Notes: generated by a model not told the origin, from the letters alone. Shown: positions 17,869-28,003, counted from the first letter of the stretch. The stretch is DNA of 28,003 nucleotides from Neocallimastix lanati (nom. inval.) (GCA_016946835.1 JACVTC010000452.1:1-28003); one strand, 5' to 3'. Translations and numbers: made by a program.

Positions 17869-19170
17869 TTAACTTAATAAATATTTTATTAATTCTATAT
17901 TTCCATTTTTACATGCAATTAATAATGGTGTGTCTCCATCTTTATTCTTCCTATTGATATTCATTCCATACCGAATCAATTTTTTAACTTCTTCAATATT
18001 ACCTTGTTTACATTCAGAGGTTAATAAGGTTTTATTATTATCTCTTTTATTATTATATTTTTCAATTATATAATTCTTCTTTTCCAATTATTCCTCTTTT
18101 TTTTTTTTCTCTTTCTCCTTTTTTTCTTCTTCCAATTCTTTTATTTTTATTTCATTTTCTTTTTCTATTTTTTCCTTTGCTTTTCTTTCATTTTTCAATT
18201 CTTTTCTCATTAATTCATTTTCTTTTTTTATTTTTTCCCTCTCTTTTCTTTCATTTTCCAATTCTTTTATTTTTATTTCATTTTCTTTTTTTATTTTTTC
18301 CTTCTCTTTTCTTTCATTTTTCAATTCTTTTATTTTTATTTCATTTTCTTTTTTTATTTTTTCCCTCTCTTTTCTTTCATTTTTCAATTCTTTTATTTTT
18401 ATTTCATTTTCTTTTTTTATTTTTTCCCTCTCTTTTCTTTCATTTTCCAATTCTTTTATTTTTATTTCATTTTCTTTTTTTATTTTTCCTTCTTTTTTCT
18501 TTCATCTTCCCATTCTTTTTTCTTTAATTCATTTTCTTTTTTTATTTTTTCTTTTGCTCTTCTTTCTTTTTCCGATTCTTTTATCATTGATTCAATTTCA
18601 TTTTCTATTCTTTCATTTTCATTAATTTCATTAAATTTTTTCAAAAAGTAACTGTTTCTGCTGAATATTACTTTAATTATATTTTTATTTTTATAAAAAT
18701 AGATTAATTCGATAAATTTAGAATTAATTTCTGAAATATTCCTTAATTTACAAAGGTAATATTTTTCTGAAATCATTTTTTCAATATCATTTTCATCAAT
18801 GATTAATTTTATTCCTTTTTCGATGGAATATTTCACCAACAATTTAAACATTTCAATATTATTATTTTGTATTGCCCCAAATATCGGAGTATATCCATAA
18901 TTATTTTTTTTATTTTATTTTAAAATAATTTTATTTTTATTGGCGTAATCCTTTAATAATTGAATCATTTCAATATTATCAAAATAGGTGGCATCTAAAA
19001 GTGGATACCATCTATATTTATTTTTTTCATTTAATTCTAAAATAATTTTATTTTTATTGGCATAATCTAAAATATTTTTTACTTTTTGAGTATTTTAATT
19101 TATAATTTCATCATGAAGTTCTTCTTTCAAATCTTCTTTTCTTTTATAAAAAAATAAATACAAATTTTTT
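17869..19170 (-). pseudogene. Ankyrin-repeat/coiled-coil protein, decayed (unit 1)
   Basis: The minus-strand gene reads from about 19170 to TAA 17869-17871. N-terminal part: FFYKRKEDLKEEL, then three ankyrin-like repeats (NILDYANKNKIILELNEKN; DNIEMIQLLKDYANKNK; GAIQNNNIEMFKLLVKYS). A middle part ISEINSKFIELIYFYKNKN / VIFSRNSYFLKKFNEINE follows, then a ~130-residue coiled coil rich in Glu/Lys, then two C-terminal ankyrin repeats (EVKKLIRYGMNINRKNKDG; TPLLIACKNGNIELIKYLL). Breaks: TAA 19095, TAA 18915, a frameshift near 18480, TAA 18088. No ATG is found at the position of the start used by the unit 2 copy. Such proteins are common in gut fungi and likely mediate protein-protein contacts; no specific function can be given. 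Confidence 0.8.
18095..18560 (-). repeat. 63-bp (21-residue) tandem repeat encoding coiled coil
   Basis: The protein period NERKEREKIKKENEIKIKEL recurs four to five times. Twenty-one residues equal three heptads, so expansion by whole units preserves coiled-coil register. Confidence 0.85.
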
Positions 19171-19580
19171 AACTTTTTTTTTTTATTTTTATTTAATAAT
19201 TTTTTATTTCTGGAATTTCCTTATAACAGATGAAATTACTTATATTTTATTATCAATTTGTTTTTTTAATTTTTTATTTATTTATTAATTTTTTATTCAT
19301 TTTATGAATTTAAAAAAAAAATTTTTTATTTTTTTTTAAAAAATTTTCTTTTCTTTTTATACTATAAATAATAATTAAAAAAATTTTTAGATCCATTTTT
19401 TTTTTTAATTTATTTTCCGTTTTATTTTTTTTTTAAATAAAATAATTAAAAAAAATTGGAACTAATAAAAAAAAATTAATTTTTTTATTTCATTTTTTAA
19501 TTTAAATTAAATAAATGAATATATAATATATTATAATATATATTTATATATTATTTACATATTTAATCAATTATTTTTAA
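19171..19580. other. 5' flank of ankyrin gene 1 (promoter region)
   Basis: Closely matches 27083-27489 upstream of the unit 2 gene. Conserved points on the minus strand: TATAAAAAG (19361-19353), a GGAACTAAT segment near 19457 and the GGAAATTCC-bearing stretch near 19210. No coding frame. Confidence 0.55.
19353..19361 (-). promoter_or_regulatory. candidate TATA box, ankyrin gene 1
   Basis: TATAAAAAG on the minus strand about 190 bp upstream of the coding start region, conserved in unit 2 at 27275-27267. The distance is long for a fungal 5' UTR but possible. Confidence 0.35.
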
Positions 19581-19661
19581 CTCTTTTTATTGCTTTTTAT
19601 GTCCATAAATATAGAAATAAAGCAGAAGAAATAATAAGTAATAATAAATAAATAAATAAAC

Positions 19662-19790
<129 letters not shown>

Positions 19791-19799
19791 TAATAAAAA

Positions 19800-20030
19800 T
19801 AAGAATAAATGCAATTGGACATTATATCATTTTTTTTTATAATATTTTTTCTTTTTCTTTCATAATAGATTTTATTTAAAGAAATAGAATAATAAAAAGT
19901 AGATATATTTTCTAATTCAAACCTTTTCAATTTAATTTTATTTTTATGAGACATAAATACTACTAAATATAAAATTATTTCAATATTTTTATAAATAATT
20001 TCAGTTAAAAAGTAAACATCTTTCATATTC

Positions 20031-20062
<32 letters not shown>

Positions 20063-20251
20063 TAGTTTATTATACATTTTAATTTGGAATTCTAACATTT
20101 TAACATATTATTCAAAATTTATAATTTCAAAAATTATAATTTCAAAATAAATCGCAAATCATCTTTTTCATTCTTAAATTTTTAAACAATTAATAAATAT
20201 TTTTAAATATATATGAATGTGAATAACTAAAAAAAAAAAATAAATAAAAAA

Positions 20252-20290
<39 letters not shown>

Positions 20291-20403
20291 ATATAAAAAT
20301 TAAATGAAACCAAAATGAAAAAAAAAAAAAAAAAATATTAAAAAATATTAAAATTATAAATTTAAAGTTAAAATTAAATATTTTAATTCTAAAAAATTAT
20401 TAT
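19800..20403. other. conserved AT-rich block of unit 2 with AAAT array
   Basis: Aligns with 17020-17520 of unit 1 (for example TTTTAATTTGGAATTCTA and ATTCAAAATTTATAATTTC). Contains an AAAT tetranucleotide array at about 20242-20292 and an A run near 20316-20335. No coding frame recognised. Confidence 0.6.
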
Positions 20404-20408
20404 ATAAC

Positions 20409-20627
20409 TGTTAGAATAATTAAAATATTGAATTAAATTAATAATAATTAGTAATAATTATTAATGCATTTATTTTAAGAATATTCATGTAATTCATAAT
20501 TAGTAATAAAGCCAAGCCACAAATTTTTATATAAATACAACTATATTTGTGTAAATACTAAAACAATTAACAGTAATATAATAAATAAAATTATAAATTT
20601 ATTAATAAAACTTAAATATTTCTTACA
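20409..20627 (+). repeat. 5' LTR of copia element B
   Basis: 219 bp, TG...CA ends, with AAGCCAAGCCACAAATTTT and TATAAATACAA (TATA at 20530-20537) matching the promoter core of element A. Confidence 0.93.
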
Positions 20628-20641
20628 GATTAAGAGACTCA
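20628..20641 (+). other. primer-binding site of copia B, tRNA-Lys(CUU) half-tRNA type
   Basis: GATTAAGAGACTCA follows the 5' LTR without spacer. It matches the reverse complement of the tRNA-Lys(CUU) anticodon arm at 13 of 14 positions and shares GATTAAGAG with elements A and C. Confidence 0.62.
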
Positions 20642-20659
20642 AGTCACTTAAAACTTAAA

Positions 20660-21562
20660 ATGTCTGAACTTATTTTATCCGAAAAAGAAAAACTCCAGGG
20701 AATAGATAATTTCCCAATTTGGTATTCTATAATGATGGATTACTTAAGGGCGAAAAAATTAACAAAATATATCAAATATAATGTGAATGACATGTTAAAA
20801 AAGCCTACAAACAATGGGAATTTATCACCAGAAGACAGTGATTTCAATGAAAACCTAGAAACAGAAGACGCAATGGCCTGTACTATTATCTTAACTAATG
20901 TCTGTGATAAAATAAAAACATATATAAAGTATTGTAAAACTGTACATGAGAGAATGAAGAAAATAGAAAAATTATATTAAAACGATAATTCTGCCTTTTA
21001 TGGTATGTGGATGAAAAGGCTATATTCAATCCGCGCAAAGGATGTTCAAGAAACAATGAACGTCACAAATGAAATAATGGAATTATTCAGATTATTGAAT
21101 GACTCCCCTACAAAACCTACTAATATAGAAAAGATCATAATCATGCACGATGCATTACCAAATGATCTTAAAAGCAAGGTGATAGTTAGTTCAAAATTAA
21201 CTCCAGAACAGTTTTACGAAGAAATAAAAGACAAATTCACTGTCTTCACATACAAAAATGATAGAGTTAATAACTCTAATATTGAAAAGCAAAAAACAGA
21301 AAGTATCCATTCAAGTGGAGATATACCAGATCTCAATAATATAGAAAATAAGAAAAGATATATGATACAAAGAAAATTCAAAAATAAGACGAAGAAATAT
21401 TTCTTGATTTGTAATAAAAAAGGACATTTAGCAAAGGATTGTTACTTTAACCCATGCGGAACCAACAGAAATAACAAAAGATGCATATTTAACAAGAACA
21501 TTAAGAAGAAATTAAATAATACAAACTCAAATAAGAACAAAGAAAAAACAATCAATAAATAA
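20660..21562 (+). pseudogene. gag: Gag of copia element B
   Basis: ATG 20660 opens a frame homologous to the Gag of element A (DNFPIWYSIMMDYLRAKKL; MKRLYSIRAKDVQ). TAA 20978-20980 interrupts it after EKLY and the same frame continues to TAA 21560-21562. The zinc knuckle CNKKGHLAKDC near the end lacks its first Cys: Phe (TTC) stands where CX2C would begin. A basic Asn/Lys-rich tail follows. A +1-type shift near 21563-21570 separates it from the protease frame. Confidence 0.82.
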
Positions 21563-21623
21563 TATATAAATCGATAAAGAGAATTACAAGGACAAAACAC
21601 TGTGTTATGATGAAATACAAACG

Positions 21624-22091
21624 ATGTTTGGTCCATCTATAAACAACCTGGAACATGATGAATCGTCAACACAAAATGAAGATAGTTATACAACTTGGAC
21701 TTATGACACAGGTGCCAGCGAACATATCACAAATAATAAAAATATACTGGAGGATTACACAGAAAATAAGACTACCATGAAATGTGCAAATAATACTCTC
21801 TGCCATTTTGAAGGATATAGAACATATCATGGAATAATAAATAACCATAAATTTACTTTAAATAAAGTATATTATTCAACAAACAGCAATAAGAACATAA
21901 TTAGTAGGATAAAATTAGCAAAATCTGGAATCAATGTAAGCATCAACAACATCAACGAAAAAATATCATTAACATTAACTAACAACAACAATAAAATAAT
22001 CGACATCATATTTCCAGATCAATTTAATATTGTTAGACTAAAAGCAACAAATTTAAAACCAATATCCTCAATTGAACAACAAACAAGTTAA
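21624..22091 (+). CDS. pol: Protease region of copia B polyprotein
   Basis: Open from 21570; 21624 is the first ATG. WTYDTGASEHITNN contains the aspartic-protease DTGA motif, with the Trp that has become TGA in element A just before it. The downstream part (KCANNTLCHFEG, NKNIISRIKLAKSG) matches the same stretch of element A. It ends at TAA 22089-22091 directly before the integrase WHRRLGH, where element A has Leu. Confidence 0.8.
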   Translation: MFGPSINNLEHDESSTQNEDSYTTWTYDTGASEHITNNKNILEDYTENKTTMKCANNTLCHFEGYRTYHGIINNHKFTLNKVYYSTNSNKNIISRIKLAKSGINVSINNINEKISLTLTNNNNKIIDIIFPDQFNIVRLKATNLKPISSIEQQTS

Positions 22092-23396
22092 TGGCATAGA
22101 CGGTTGGGGCATTTTTACCAACCAGACATTAATAAATATATAAATTTACATAATGTAAACACAGAACAATGCCTAGATTGTAAAATTTCAAAATTAAAAA
22201 TGAAACCCCACAACAAAATCACTCCAATGACTTCGACTCTATTAGAAGGTATACACTCTGATTTGATAGGACCAATTAAACCGATCTCAATAGATGGTAT
22301 GAAATATATACTAACATTTATTGATGAATTTAGTCGCAAATCATGGATATATCTACTAAAAGAAAAATCTTAAACAGTAAACGCAATATTATATTTTCTC
22401 AAATATATAGAAAACCATCACGGTAATAAGATAAAATTTTTTAAAAGCGATAATGCTAGAGAATACAACAATTCCAAAATAAAGAAATATTTTAGAAAAC
22501 TTGGAATAAAGAAAATATTTTCTACTCCGTACAATCCGGAAAACAATGGCATCGCGGAACGATTTAACCAAACTCTTATGAACTCAGTTAAAACATTAAT
22601 TTATTGGTCAAAACTTAGTAAAGACTTTTGGTCTTTTGCATCAATATATGCAAATCATCTATACATTATAACTCCAAGAAAAAGTATTTCAAATTTAATA
22701 CCAAATGAAATATTCTATAACACAAAAGTCGATATTACACCAATTAAAGTTTTCGGATGCACTGCTTTTTATAATAATTTACAAAATAAAAAATCAAAAA
22801 TAGATATAAATTCAAAGGAAGGAATATTTTTAGGGATAAAATTCGACACTCATTGTTATATAATTATGGATAAAACCAACCAAAAATTTCATTTAGTAAG
22901 AGAAGCAGTCTTTAAAGAAGACACTCCTGGTCTACACATTTATAAGTATCCTGAATTTTTTAATTCCAACAATATCACTATAAATTCAACGAACAACATA
23001 AATCCGTCTGATAATAACATCAATAAAGAAGAAGAAAATATGGATATTAATTGTATAAAATCAACATCTAATACATCAAATAATAATAATGAGATTTCAC
23101 ATAGAAATTTTAACAATACATTAATTAATGCAGTTGATAGCATTAAAAATAACAATTCATTAATAAACAATGATATACGGTCACGTCATGTTCATTTTTA
23201 TGATAATATGATATTAAATAAACGCACAGGAACACCGTTATTTAATGAAAATAAGAGGATAAATAGTACTGATAATCATAAATCAATAAATATAATAGAA
23301 TCAGATATACCATTCAATTATAATCAAGCAATAACATGTAAGAATAAAGAACACTGGATTAATGCAATTAATGAAGAATTATACAACTTATATTAA
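22092..23396 (+). pseudogene. pol: Integrase of copia element B
   Basis: Same frame as the protease. Zinc finger WHRRLGHFYQPDINKY and CLDCK; first catalytic Asp in IHSDLIGP; IDEFSRKSWIYLL; TAA 22371-22373 where element A has Glu; second Asp in KSDNAREYNN; Glu in NNGIAERFN. Then VKTLIYWSKLSKDFW, VFGCTAFYNN and GIFLGIKFDTHCYIIMD, as in element A, and an Asn-rich linker to the start of RT (INAINEELYNLY, TAA 23394-23396). The ATG at 22578 is internal. Confidence 0.88.
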
Positions 23397-24353
23397 AACA
23401 ATATTATGACAATAGTTAAAGAAGTACCAAATAATAGAAAAACAATTACTACCAAATGGGTATTTACAATTAAAAGAGACAAGCACAATAATATAACAAA
23501 ATACAAAGCTAGACTCGTTGCTCGAGGATTTACCCAAGTATTTGGTATTGATTTTTAATTAACATACTCTCCTACTTTGAATTAAGATAGCCTAAAATTT
23601 ATAATATCGATTGCATCTTACTTAAAATGGAATATCTACCAGTTAGACGTAAAAGCTGCCTACCTAAACGCTAACCTTGATAAAGACATATATACCACTA
23701 TCCCTCCCGGAGATAAGAATTACCAAAAAGGATTTTGGAAATTAAATAAAGCTCTGTATGGCTTAAGGCAGTCTGGAAGACAATGGTTCGAAACAATTTC
23801 TATCTTCATAAAAGAACAAGGCTTCCATCAATTAAAATCAGATCCGTGCATTTTTAGGAAACTAAAAAATAATAAAATAATTTGTTTAATTGGTATATAT
23901 GTAGATGATATGATCATCAGTGGTAGTAACTATGAAATAAATGATATAATCAATAAAATTAAATCAAAATTTAAAATCTCTAATTATGGGCCTATAAAAT
24001 ATTTTCTAGGTATTACAATTGAACAAACGAAATTCAAATACCGAATTTCACAAACAAATTTTATTGAAAATTTATTGAGTAATTTTAAAATTACTTAAAA
24101 CAAAAGAACTAACACACCTTGCACACTAAATAATATTACTAATGATAAACCTTTTGATCCTACTACATATAAAAGTGTAATCGGATCACTTATATATTTA
24201 GCAAAATGCACTCGGCCAAACATTTCTTTGGCAGTACATCATGCTGCACGATAGTGTGAAAATTCTACATACGCCGATTGGTATAAAATTATTAATATTT
24301 TAAAATATTTAAATAACACTAAATACTACAAAATTTTATATAATGGGGTTTAG
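23397..24353 (+). pseudogene. pol: Reverse transcriptase of copia element B
   Basis: Continues in frame: TTKWVFTIKRDKHNN, YKARLVARGFTQ, QLDVKAAYLNANLDKD, ALYGLRQSGRQWF, then the active site GIYVDDMIISG (about 23895-23925), YFLGITIEQ and GSLIYLAKCTRPNIS. Interrupted by TAA 23556, TAA 23583, TAA 24096, TAG 24252 and TAG 24351; frame shifts near 24350. Aligned to element A these stops replace various residues (Asn, Leu and others), so they reflect decay and not a recoded amino acid. Confidence 0.87.
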
Positions 24354-24355
24354 GT

Positions 24356-24820
24356 CCATTTCATGGATATACCGATGCCGATTTCGCTGATGACAAGGAA
24401 AACCGGAAATCAACATCAGGTCATATATTCTTAATGGGAAACTCGCCCATTTCATGGTATTCCAAGAAATAAACAATAGTAGCTATTTCCACTGCAGAGG
24501 CAGAATTCATTAGTACCTCAGAATGCATCAAGAAGGCTCTGTGGTTTAAAAACATTATATATGAATTATTCAACCACAAATCTCCTATCACAATATACAC
24601 AGACAATAAATCAAGTAAAATAATTATGGAAAATGGTGAATTCTCTACAAAATTAAAACATATAGATATAAAATTTCATTTTGATAACGACAACATTAAG
24701 AAAAACAAAATTATACTAAAATACAAGAATATAAGTGAAATGGTGGCCGACATATTAACAAAAAACATTAATGGAACAAAATTAAAAAGTTTCACAAGTA
24801 AAATTTTTGACATAAACTAA
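24356..24820 (+). pseudogene. pol: RNase H of copia element B
   Basis: After the frameshift: GYTDADFADDKENRKSTSG, PISWYSKK, TAA 24470-24472 where element A has Gln, then STAEAEFISTSECIKKALW, IYTDNKSSK and KHIDIKFHF, ending at TAA 24818-24820. Unlike element A, the stop lies before the LTR. The ATG at 24626 is internal. Confidence 0.82.
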
Positions 24821-24912
24821 TACATACTATACAAAACTAAACAATACATATTATAAAATCAACTTTACAAAACATTAAATCATTTCCTAAAATAATTTAA
24901 GTTTAAGCGGAA
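24821..24912 (+). other. 3' untranslated part and weak polypurine tract of copia B
   Basis: About 90 bp of AT-rich sequence ending AAGTTTAAGCGGAA just before the 3' LTR. The purine tract is degenerate compared with GAGGGGGAA of element A. Confidence 0.5.
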
Positions 24913-25130
24913 TGTTAGAATAATTAAAACATTGAATTGAATTAATAATAATTAGTAATAATTAGTAATGCATTTATTCTAAGAATATTCATGTAATTCA
25001 AAATTAGTAATGAAGCCAAGCCACAAATTTTTATATAAATACAACTTTATTTGTGTAAGTACTAAAACAATTAGCAATAATATAATAAATAAATTATAAA
25101 TTTATTAATAAAACTTAAATATTTCTTACA
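24913..25130 (+). repeat. 3' LTR of copia element B
   Basis: 218 bp, TGTTAGAATAATTAAAAC...ATTTCTTACA, followed by ATAAC. TATA box at 25034-25041. Confidence 0.93.
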
Positions 25131-25135
25131 ATAAC

Positions 25136-25492
25136 ATATAAAATAAATATTTTAATATGAAATTTAAAAAATAATTAATATTTAAAAAAAAAATTTTTTT
25201 TTCATTATTTTATAATAATTATTTTTAATAAATAATAAATGTTTTTTTAAATATAGATTTTTATTTTTTATTTTTTTTTTTATTCCAGTTCATATATTTT
25301 TAAATTTCATTTTATTTTTTATTTTTATTTTATTAATAATAACAACATTTTTCATTATTATTTATAATAAAGCAGTTTTAATAAATTCTATTGTAAAACT
25401 AAAAAATAATAATTTCTAATTGTTCTTTTATAATAAACAATAAAATAAATAATGTACATATTGTGAAGAATAGGGTTTTATGAAATTATAAC
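25136..25492. other. 3' flank of ankyrin gene 2
   Basis: Aligns with 17536-17868 downstream of the unit 1 gene, including TTTTATTCCAGTTCATATAT, AGCAGTTTTAATAAATTC and TGTGAAGAATAGGGTTTTATG. Likely 3' UTR and terminator region of the minus-strand ankyrin gene; no coding frame. Confidence 0.6.
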
Positions 25493-27078
25493 TTAAGTTA
25501 ATAAATATTTTATTAATTCTATATTTCCATTTTTACATGCAATTAATAATGGGGTGTCTCCATCTTTATTTCTCTTATTGATATTCATTCCATACCGAAT
25601 CAATTTTTTAACTTCTTCAATATTACCTTGTTTACATTCAGAGGTTAATAAGGTTTCATTATTATCTCTTTTATTATTATATTTTTCAATTATATAATTC
25701 TTTTTTTCAATTTTTCCTCATCTTTTTTCTTTCTCCTTTTTTCTCTTCTTCCAATTCTTTTTTTCATTAATTCATTTTCTTTTTCTATTTTTTCCTTCGT
25801 TTTTCTTTCATTTTCCAATTCTTTTATTTTTATTTCATTTTCTTTTTCTATTTTTTCTTTTGCTTTTCTTTCATTTTCCAATTCTTTTATTTTTATTTCA
25901 TTTTCTTTTTCTATTTTTTCTTTTGCTTTCTTTCATTTTCCAATTCTTTTTTCATTGATTCATTTTCTTTTTTTATTTTTCTTTTCTTTTCTTTCATTTT
26001 CCAATTCTTTTTTCATTGATTCATTTTCTTTTTCTATTTTTTCTTTTGCTTTTATTTTATTTTCCAATTTTTTTTTCATTGATTCATTTTCTTTTTTTAT
26101 TTTTCTTTCTCCTTTTTTTCTTTTTCCAATTCTATTTTCTTTATTTCATTTTCTTTTCCTATTTTATCTTTTGCTTTTCTTTCATTTTCCAATTCTTTTT
26201 TCATTGATTCGTTTTCTTTTTCTATTTTTTCGCTTGCTTTTCTTTCTTCTTCCAATTGTTTTTTCATTAATTCCTTCTCATTTTTTATTCTTTCTTTTTC
26301 ATTAATTTCATTAAATTTTTTCAAAAAGTAACTGTTTCTGCTGAATATTACTTCAATTATATTTTTATTTTTACAAAAATTGATTAATTTGATAAATTTA
26401 GAATTAATTTCTGAAATATTATTTAATTTACAATCTGAATATTTTATCGAAATTATTTTTTCAATATCATTTTCATCAATTCTTAATTTTATTCCATTTT
26501 CTTTGGAATATTCCACCAACACATTAAACATTTCAATATTATTATTTTGTATTGCCCCAAATATTGGGATAAATCCATCTTCATTTTTTTCATTTAATTC
26601 TAAAATAATTTTATTGTTATTGGCATATTCTATTAACAATTTAACCATTTCAATATTATTACTAATAGTGGCTCTTAAAAGTGGATACCATCCATCTTTA
26701 TTTTTTCATTTAATTCTAAAATAATTTTATTGTTATTGGCATAATCCATTAATAAATGAACCATTTCAATATTATTATTATCAGTGGCTCTTAAAAGTGG
26801 ATAATAATTTCCATAATTATTTTTTTCATTTAATTTTAAAATAATTTTATTTTCTGTGGCATAATCAATTAATAATTTAATTATTTCAATATTATTTTCA
26901 TAAGTGGCTTCTAAAAGTGGATACTCTCCATATTCATTTTTTTCATTTAATTCCAAAATAATTTTATTTTAATAGCATAATCTAAAATAGTTTTTACTTT
27001 TGAATATTGCCATTTTTAATTTCCTTATTAAGTTCTTCTTTCAAATCTTCTTTACTTTTATAAAAAAAATAAATCCAT
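25493..27078 (-). pseudogene. Ankyrin-repeat/coiled-coil protein, frameshifted (unit 2)
   Basis: Minus-strand gene from ATG 27078 (MDLFF) to TAA 25493-25495. After KSKEDLKEELNKEIKNG come five ankyrin-like repeats, including YENNIEIIKLLIDYATENK, NNNIEMVHLLMDYANNNK, NNIEMVKLLIEYANNNK and QNNNIEMFNVLVEYSKENG, two more than in the unit 1 copy. Then ISEINSKFIKLINFCKNKN / VIFSRNSYFLKKFNEINE, a Glu/Lys-rich coiled coil (about 26290-25700) and two C-terminal ankyrin repeats ending NGNIELIKYLLT. Frameshifts occur near 27065 (T8 run), 26997, 26975, 26703 (A6 where A7 is expected) and several in the coiled coil. Many are in homopolymers, so sequencing error is possible. Probably an intracellular protein-interaction scaffold; function unknown. 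Confidence 0.82.
25700..26290 (-). repeat. tandem repeat encoding coiled coil (unit 2)
   Basis: ENERKAKEKIEKENEIKIKE-type units of about 60-63 bp repeated roughly nine times, some shortened so that the frame changes. Same repeat family as 18095-18560. Confidence 0.8.
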
Positions 27079-27489
27079 AATTTTTAACTTTTTTTTTTTA
27101 TCTTTATTCAATAATTTTTTATTTCTGGAATTTCCTTATAACAGATGAAATTATTTATATTTTATGATCAATTTGTTTTTTAAATTTTTATTTATTTATT
27201 TATTTTTTTTCATTTTATGAATTTAAACAAAAAAAATTTTTTTTTTTTTCAAAAAAATTTTCTTTTCTTTTTATATAAATAGTAATTAAAAAAAATTATT
27301 AGTTCCTTTTTTTTAATTTATTTTCCGTTTAATTTTTTTTTAAATAAAAAAATTAAAAAAATTGGAACTAATAAAAAAAATTAATTTTTTTATTTCATTT
27401 TTTAATTTAAATTAAATAAATGAATATATTATAATATATTATAATATATATTAAAATATTATTTACATATATAATCAATTATTTTTAAC
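27079..27489. other. 5' flank of ankyrin gene 2 (promoter region)
   Basis: Closely similar to 19171-19580. Carries TATAAAAAG on the minus strand (27275-27267) and an inverted repeat around TTATTAGTTCC (27297-27307) and GGAACTAATAA (27364-27374). No coding frame. Confidence 0.55.
27267..27275 (-). promoter_or_regulatory. candidate TATA box, ankyrin gene 2
   Basis: TATAAAAAG on the minus strand, 189-197 bp upstream of ATG 27078, conserved with 19353-19361. Confidence 0.35.
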
Positions 27490-27602
27490 TCTTTTTATTG
27501 CTTTTTATGTCCATAAATATAGAAATAAAGCAGAAGAAATAATAAGTAATAATAAATAAATAAATAAATAAATATGCTAATAATAATAATAATAATAATA
27601 AT

Positions 27603-27638
<36 letters not shown>

Positions 27639-28003
27639 TAATAATAATATAATAAGATAAAGAAATAATAATAATAATAATAAAATAATAATAATAATAA
27701 TAATAATTAAAATAATAATTAAAATAATAATAATAATAATAATAATAATAATTTTTAATTATAATAAATAAAATTATAATATCATAAGTATATCTTTTTT
27801 TTTTTTTTATAATATTTTATCTTTTTCTTTCATAATGATTTTAATTAAAGAGAATAACAAAATGAAGATATTTTCCAATTCAATCCTTTTAAATTTATTT
27901 TTTCTATTTTTTATTGTTCATTGTATAAATACTCTTAATAATTTAATGATTTCGATATTTTTTTAAATAATTACCTATATAAAGTAAACATCATACATCA
28001 TAT
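27490..28003. repeat. tandem duplication unit 3, partial (runs off window)
   Basis: Starts with CTCTTTTTATTGCTTTTTATG and the TCCATAAATATAGAAATAAAG block as in unit 2, then a TAA array (27575-27765) and the TTTCATAATGATTTTAATTAAAG block matching 17080 and 19860. It indicates that the ankyrin array continues to the right. Confidence 0.8.
27575..27765. repeat. TAA/AAT microsatellite of unit 3
   Basis: Interrupted TAA array of about 190 bp at the same relative position as those in units 1 and 2. Confidence 0.9.

Larger units (their letters stand above)
16834..19580. repeat. tandem duplication unit 1 (ankyrin gene unit)
   Basis: Starts with CTTTTTATTGGTTTTTATGTCCATAAATATAGAAATAAAG (split at about 16836-16875), which recurs at 19581 and 27490. 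It contains a TAA-rich microsatellite, a conserved AT block with AATTTGGAATTCTA, a long A run (17430-17467), the 3' flank with TGTGAAGAATAGGGTTTTATG, and the minus-strand ankyrin gene. Order and sequence are repeated in unit 2, showing a segmental tandem duplication. Confidence 0.85.
20409..25130 (+). mobile_element. Ty1/copia LTR retrotransposon B, full length but decayed
   Basis: LTRs at 20409-20627 and 24913-25130 (TGTTAGAATAATTAAAA...ATTTCTTACA) flanked by the 5-bp duplication ATAAC (20404-20408 and 25131-25135). LTRs differ at about ten positions plus one indel (roughly 95% identical by eye). All copia domains are present and homologous to element A, but the polyprotein has eight TAA and two TAG stops and at least two frameshifts (near 21563 and 24350). 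The unit 1 paralogue serves as an empty site. Confidence 0.93.

Noticed and set aside
18177-18527. Phe/Leu-rich plus-strand frames opposite the ankyrin coiled coils (also 25955-26305)
   Set aside because: These are shadows of the Glu/Lys-rich coiled-coil coding strand.
20978-24472. Alternative genetic code (TAA/TAG as Gln) suggested by ten TAA/TAG and no TGA stops in copia B
   Set aside because: Aligned to element A, only one of these codons faces Gln; others face Glu, Leu, Asn or Lys-like positions, and frameshifts are also present. AT-biased decay explains the pattern.

Overview
The window is an extremely AT-rich, transposon-dense piece of a eukaryotic nuclear genome. Long A/T homopolymers, TAA and TA microsatellites, asparagine-rich proteins and tandem ankyrin-repeat/coiled-coil genes point to an anaerobic gut fungus (Neocallimastigomycota such as Neocallimastix, Piromyces or Anaeromyces). 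This is an inference from composition and protein style, not a database match. No intact host housekeeping gene was recognised. Most of the coding potential is LTR-retrotransposon polyprotein plus two decayed ankyrin genes.

Layout. 1-1913: AT-rich DNA with no recognisable gene. 1914-5532: a non-autonomous LTR element with three LTR copies (two in tandem on the left, one on the right) around one gag-like, Asn-rich ORF; no protease, RT or integrase. 5563-5800: a ~60-bp tandem repeat. 5803-11294: a nearly complete Ty1/copia element (A, + strand) with TSD ATTAT, gag, protease, integrase, RT and RNase H in one frame, broken by four nonsense codons and a ten-copy 35-bp repeat at the gag-pol junction. 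11996-14112: an internally deleted Ty3/gypsy element (- strand) keeping one full LTR, the polypurine tract, the 3' part of integrase and a 72-bp piece of the other LTR. 14135-14187: two back-to-back hairpins beside that insertion. 14595-16596: a decayed copia fragment of another lineage (C, - strand). 16834-28003: a tandem array of a host ankyrin-repeat unit: unit 1 (16834-19580), unit 2 (19581-27489, split by copia element B at 20409-25130 with TSD ATAAC), and the start of unit 3 (27490 onward).

How it fits together. The copia elements carry LTRs that start TGTTAGAATA (A and B), share a promoter core (AGCCACAAA followed by TATAAATACAA), and all three (A, B, C) have the same primer-binding motif GATTAAGAG. 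This is complementary to the anticodon arm of tRNA-Lys(CUU), implying first-strand priming from a 5' half-tRNA, as known for Drosophila copia with tRNA-iMet. That shared primer, the frame-rotating gag-pol repeat, the gag-only element with tandem LTRs, and the ankyrin array with a datable insertion are the most notable observations. Every protein-coding element is damaged to some degree; in the ankyrin copies several breaks fall in homopolymers and could be sequencing errors.
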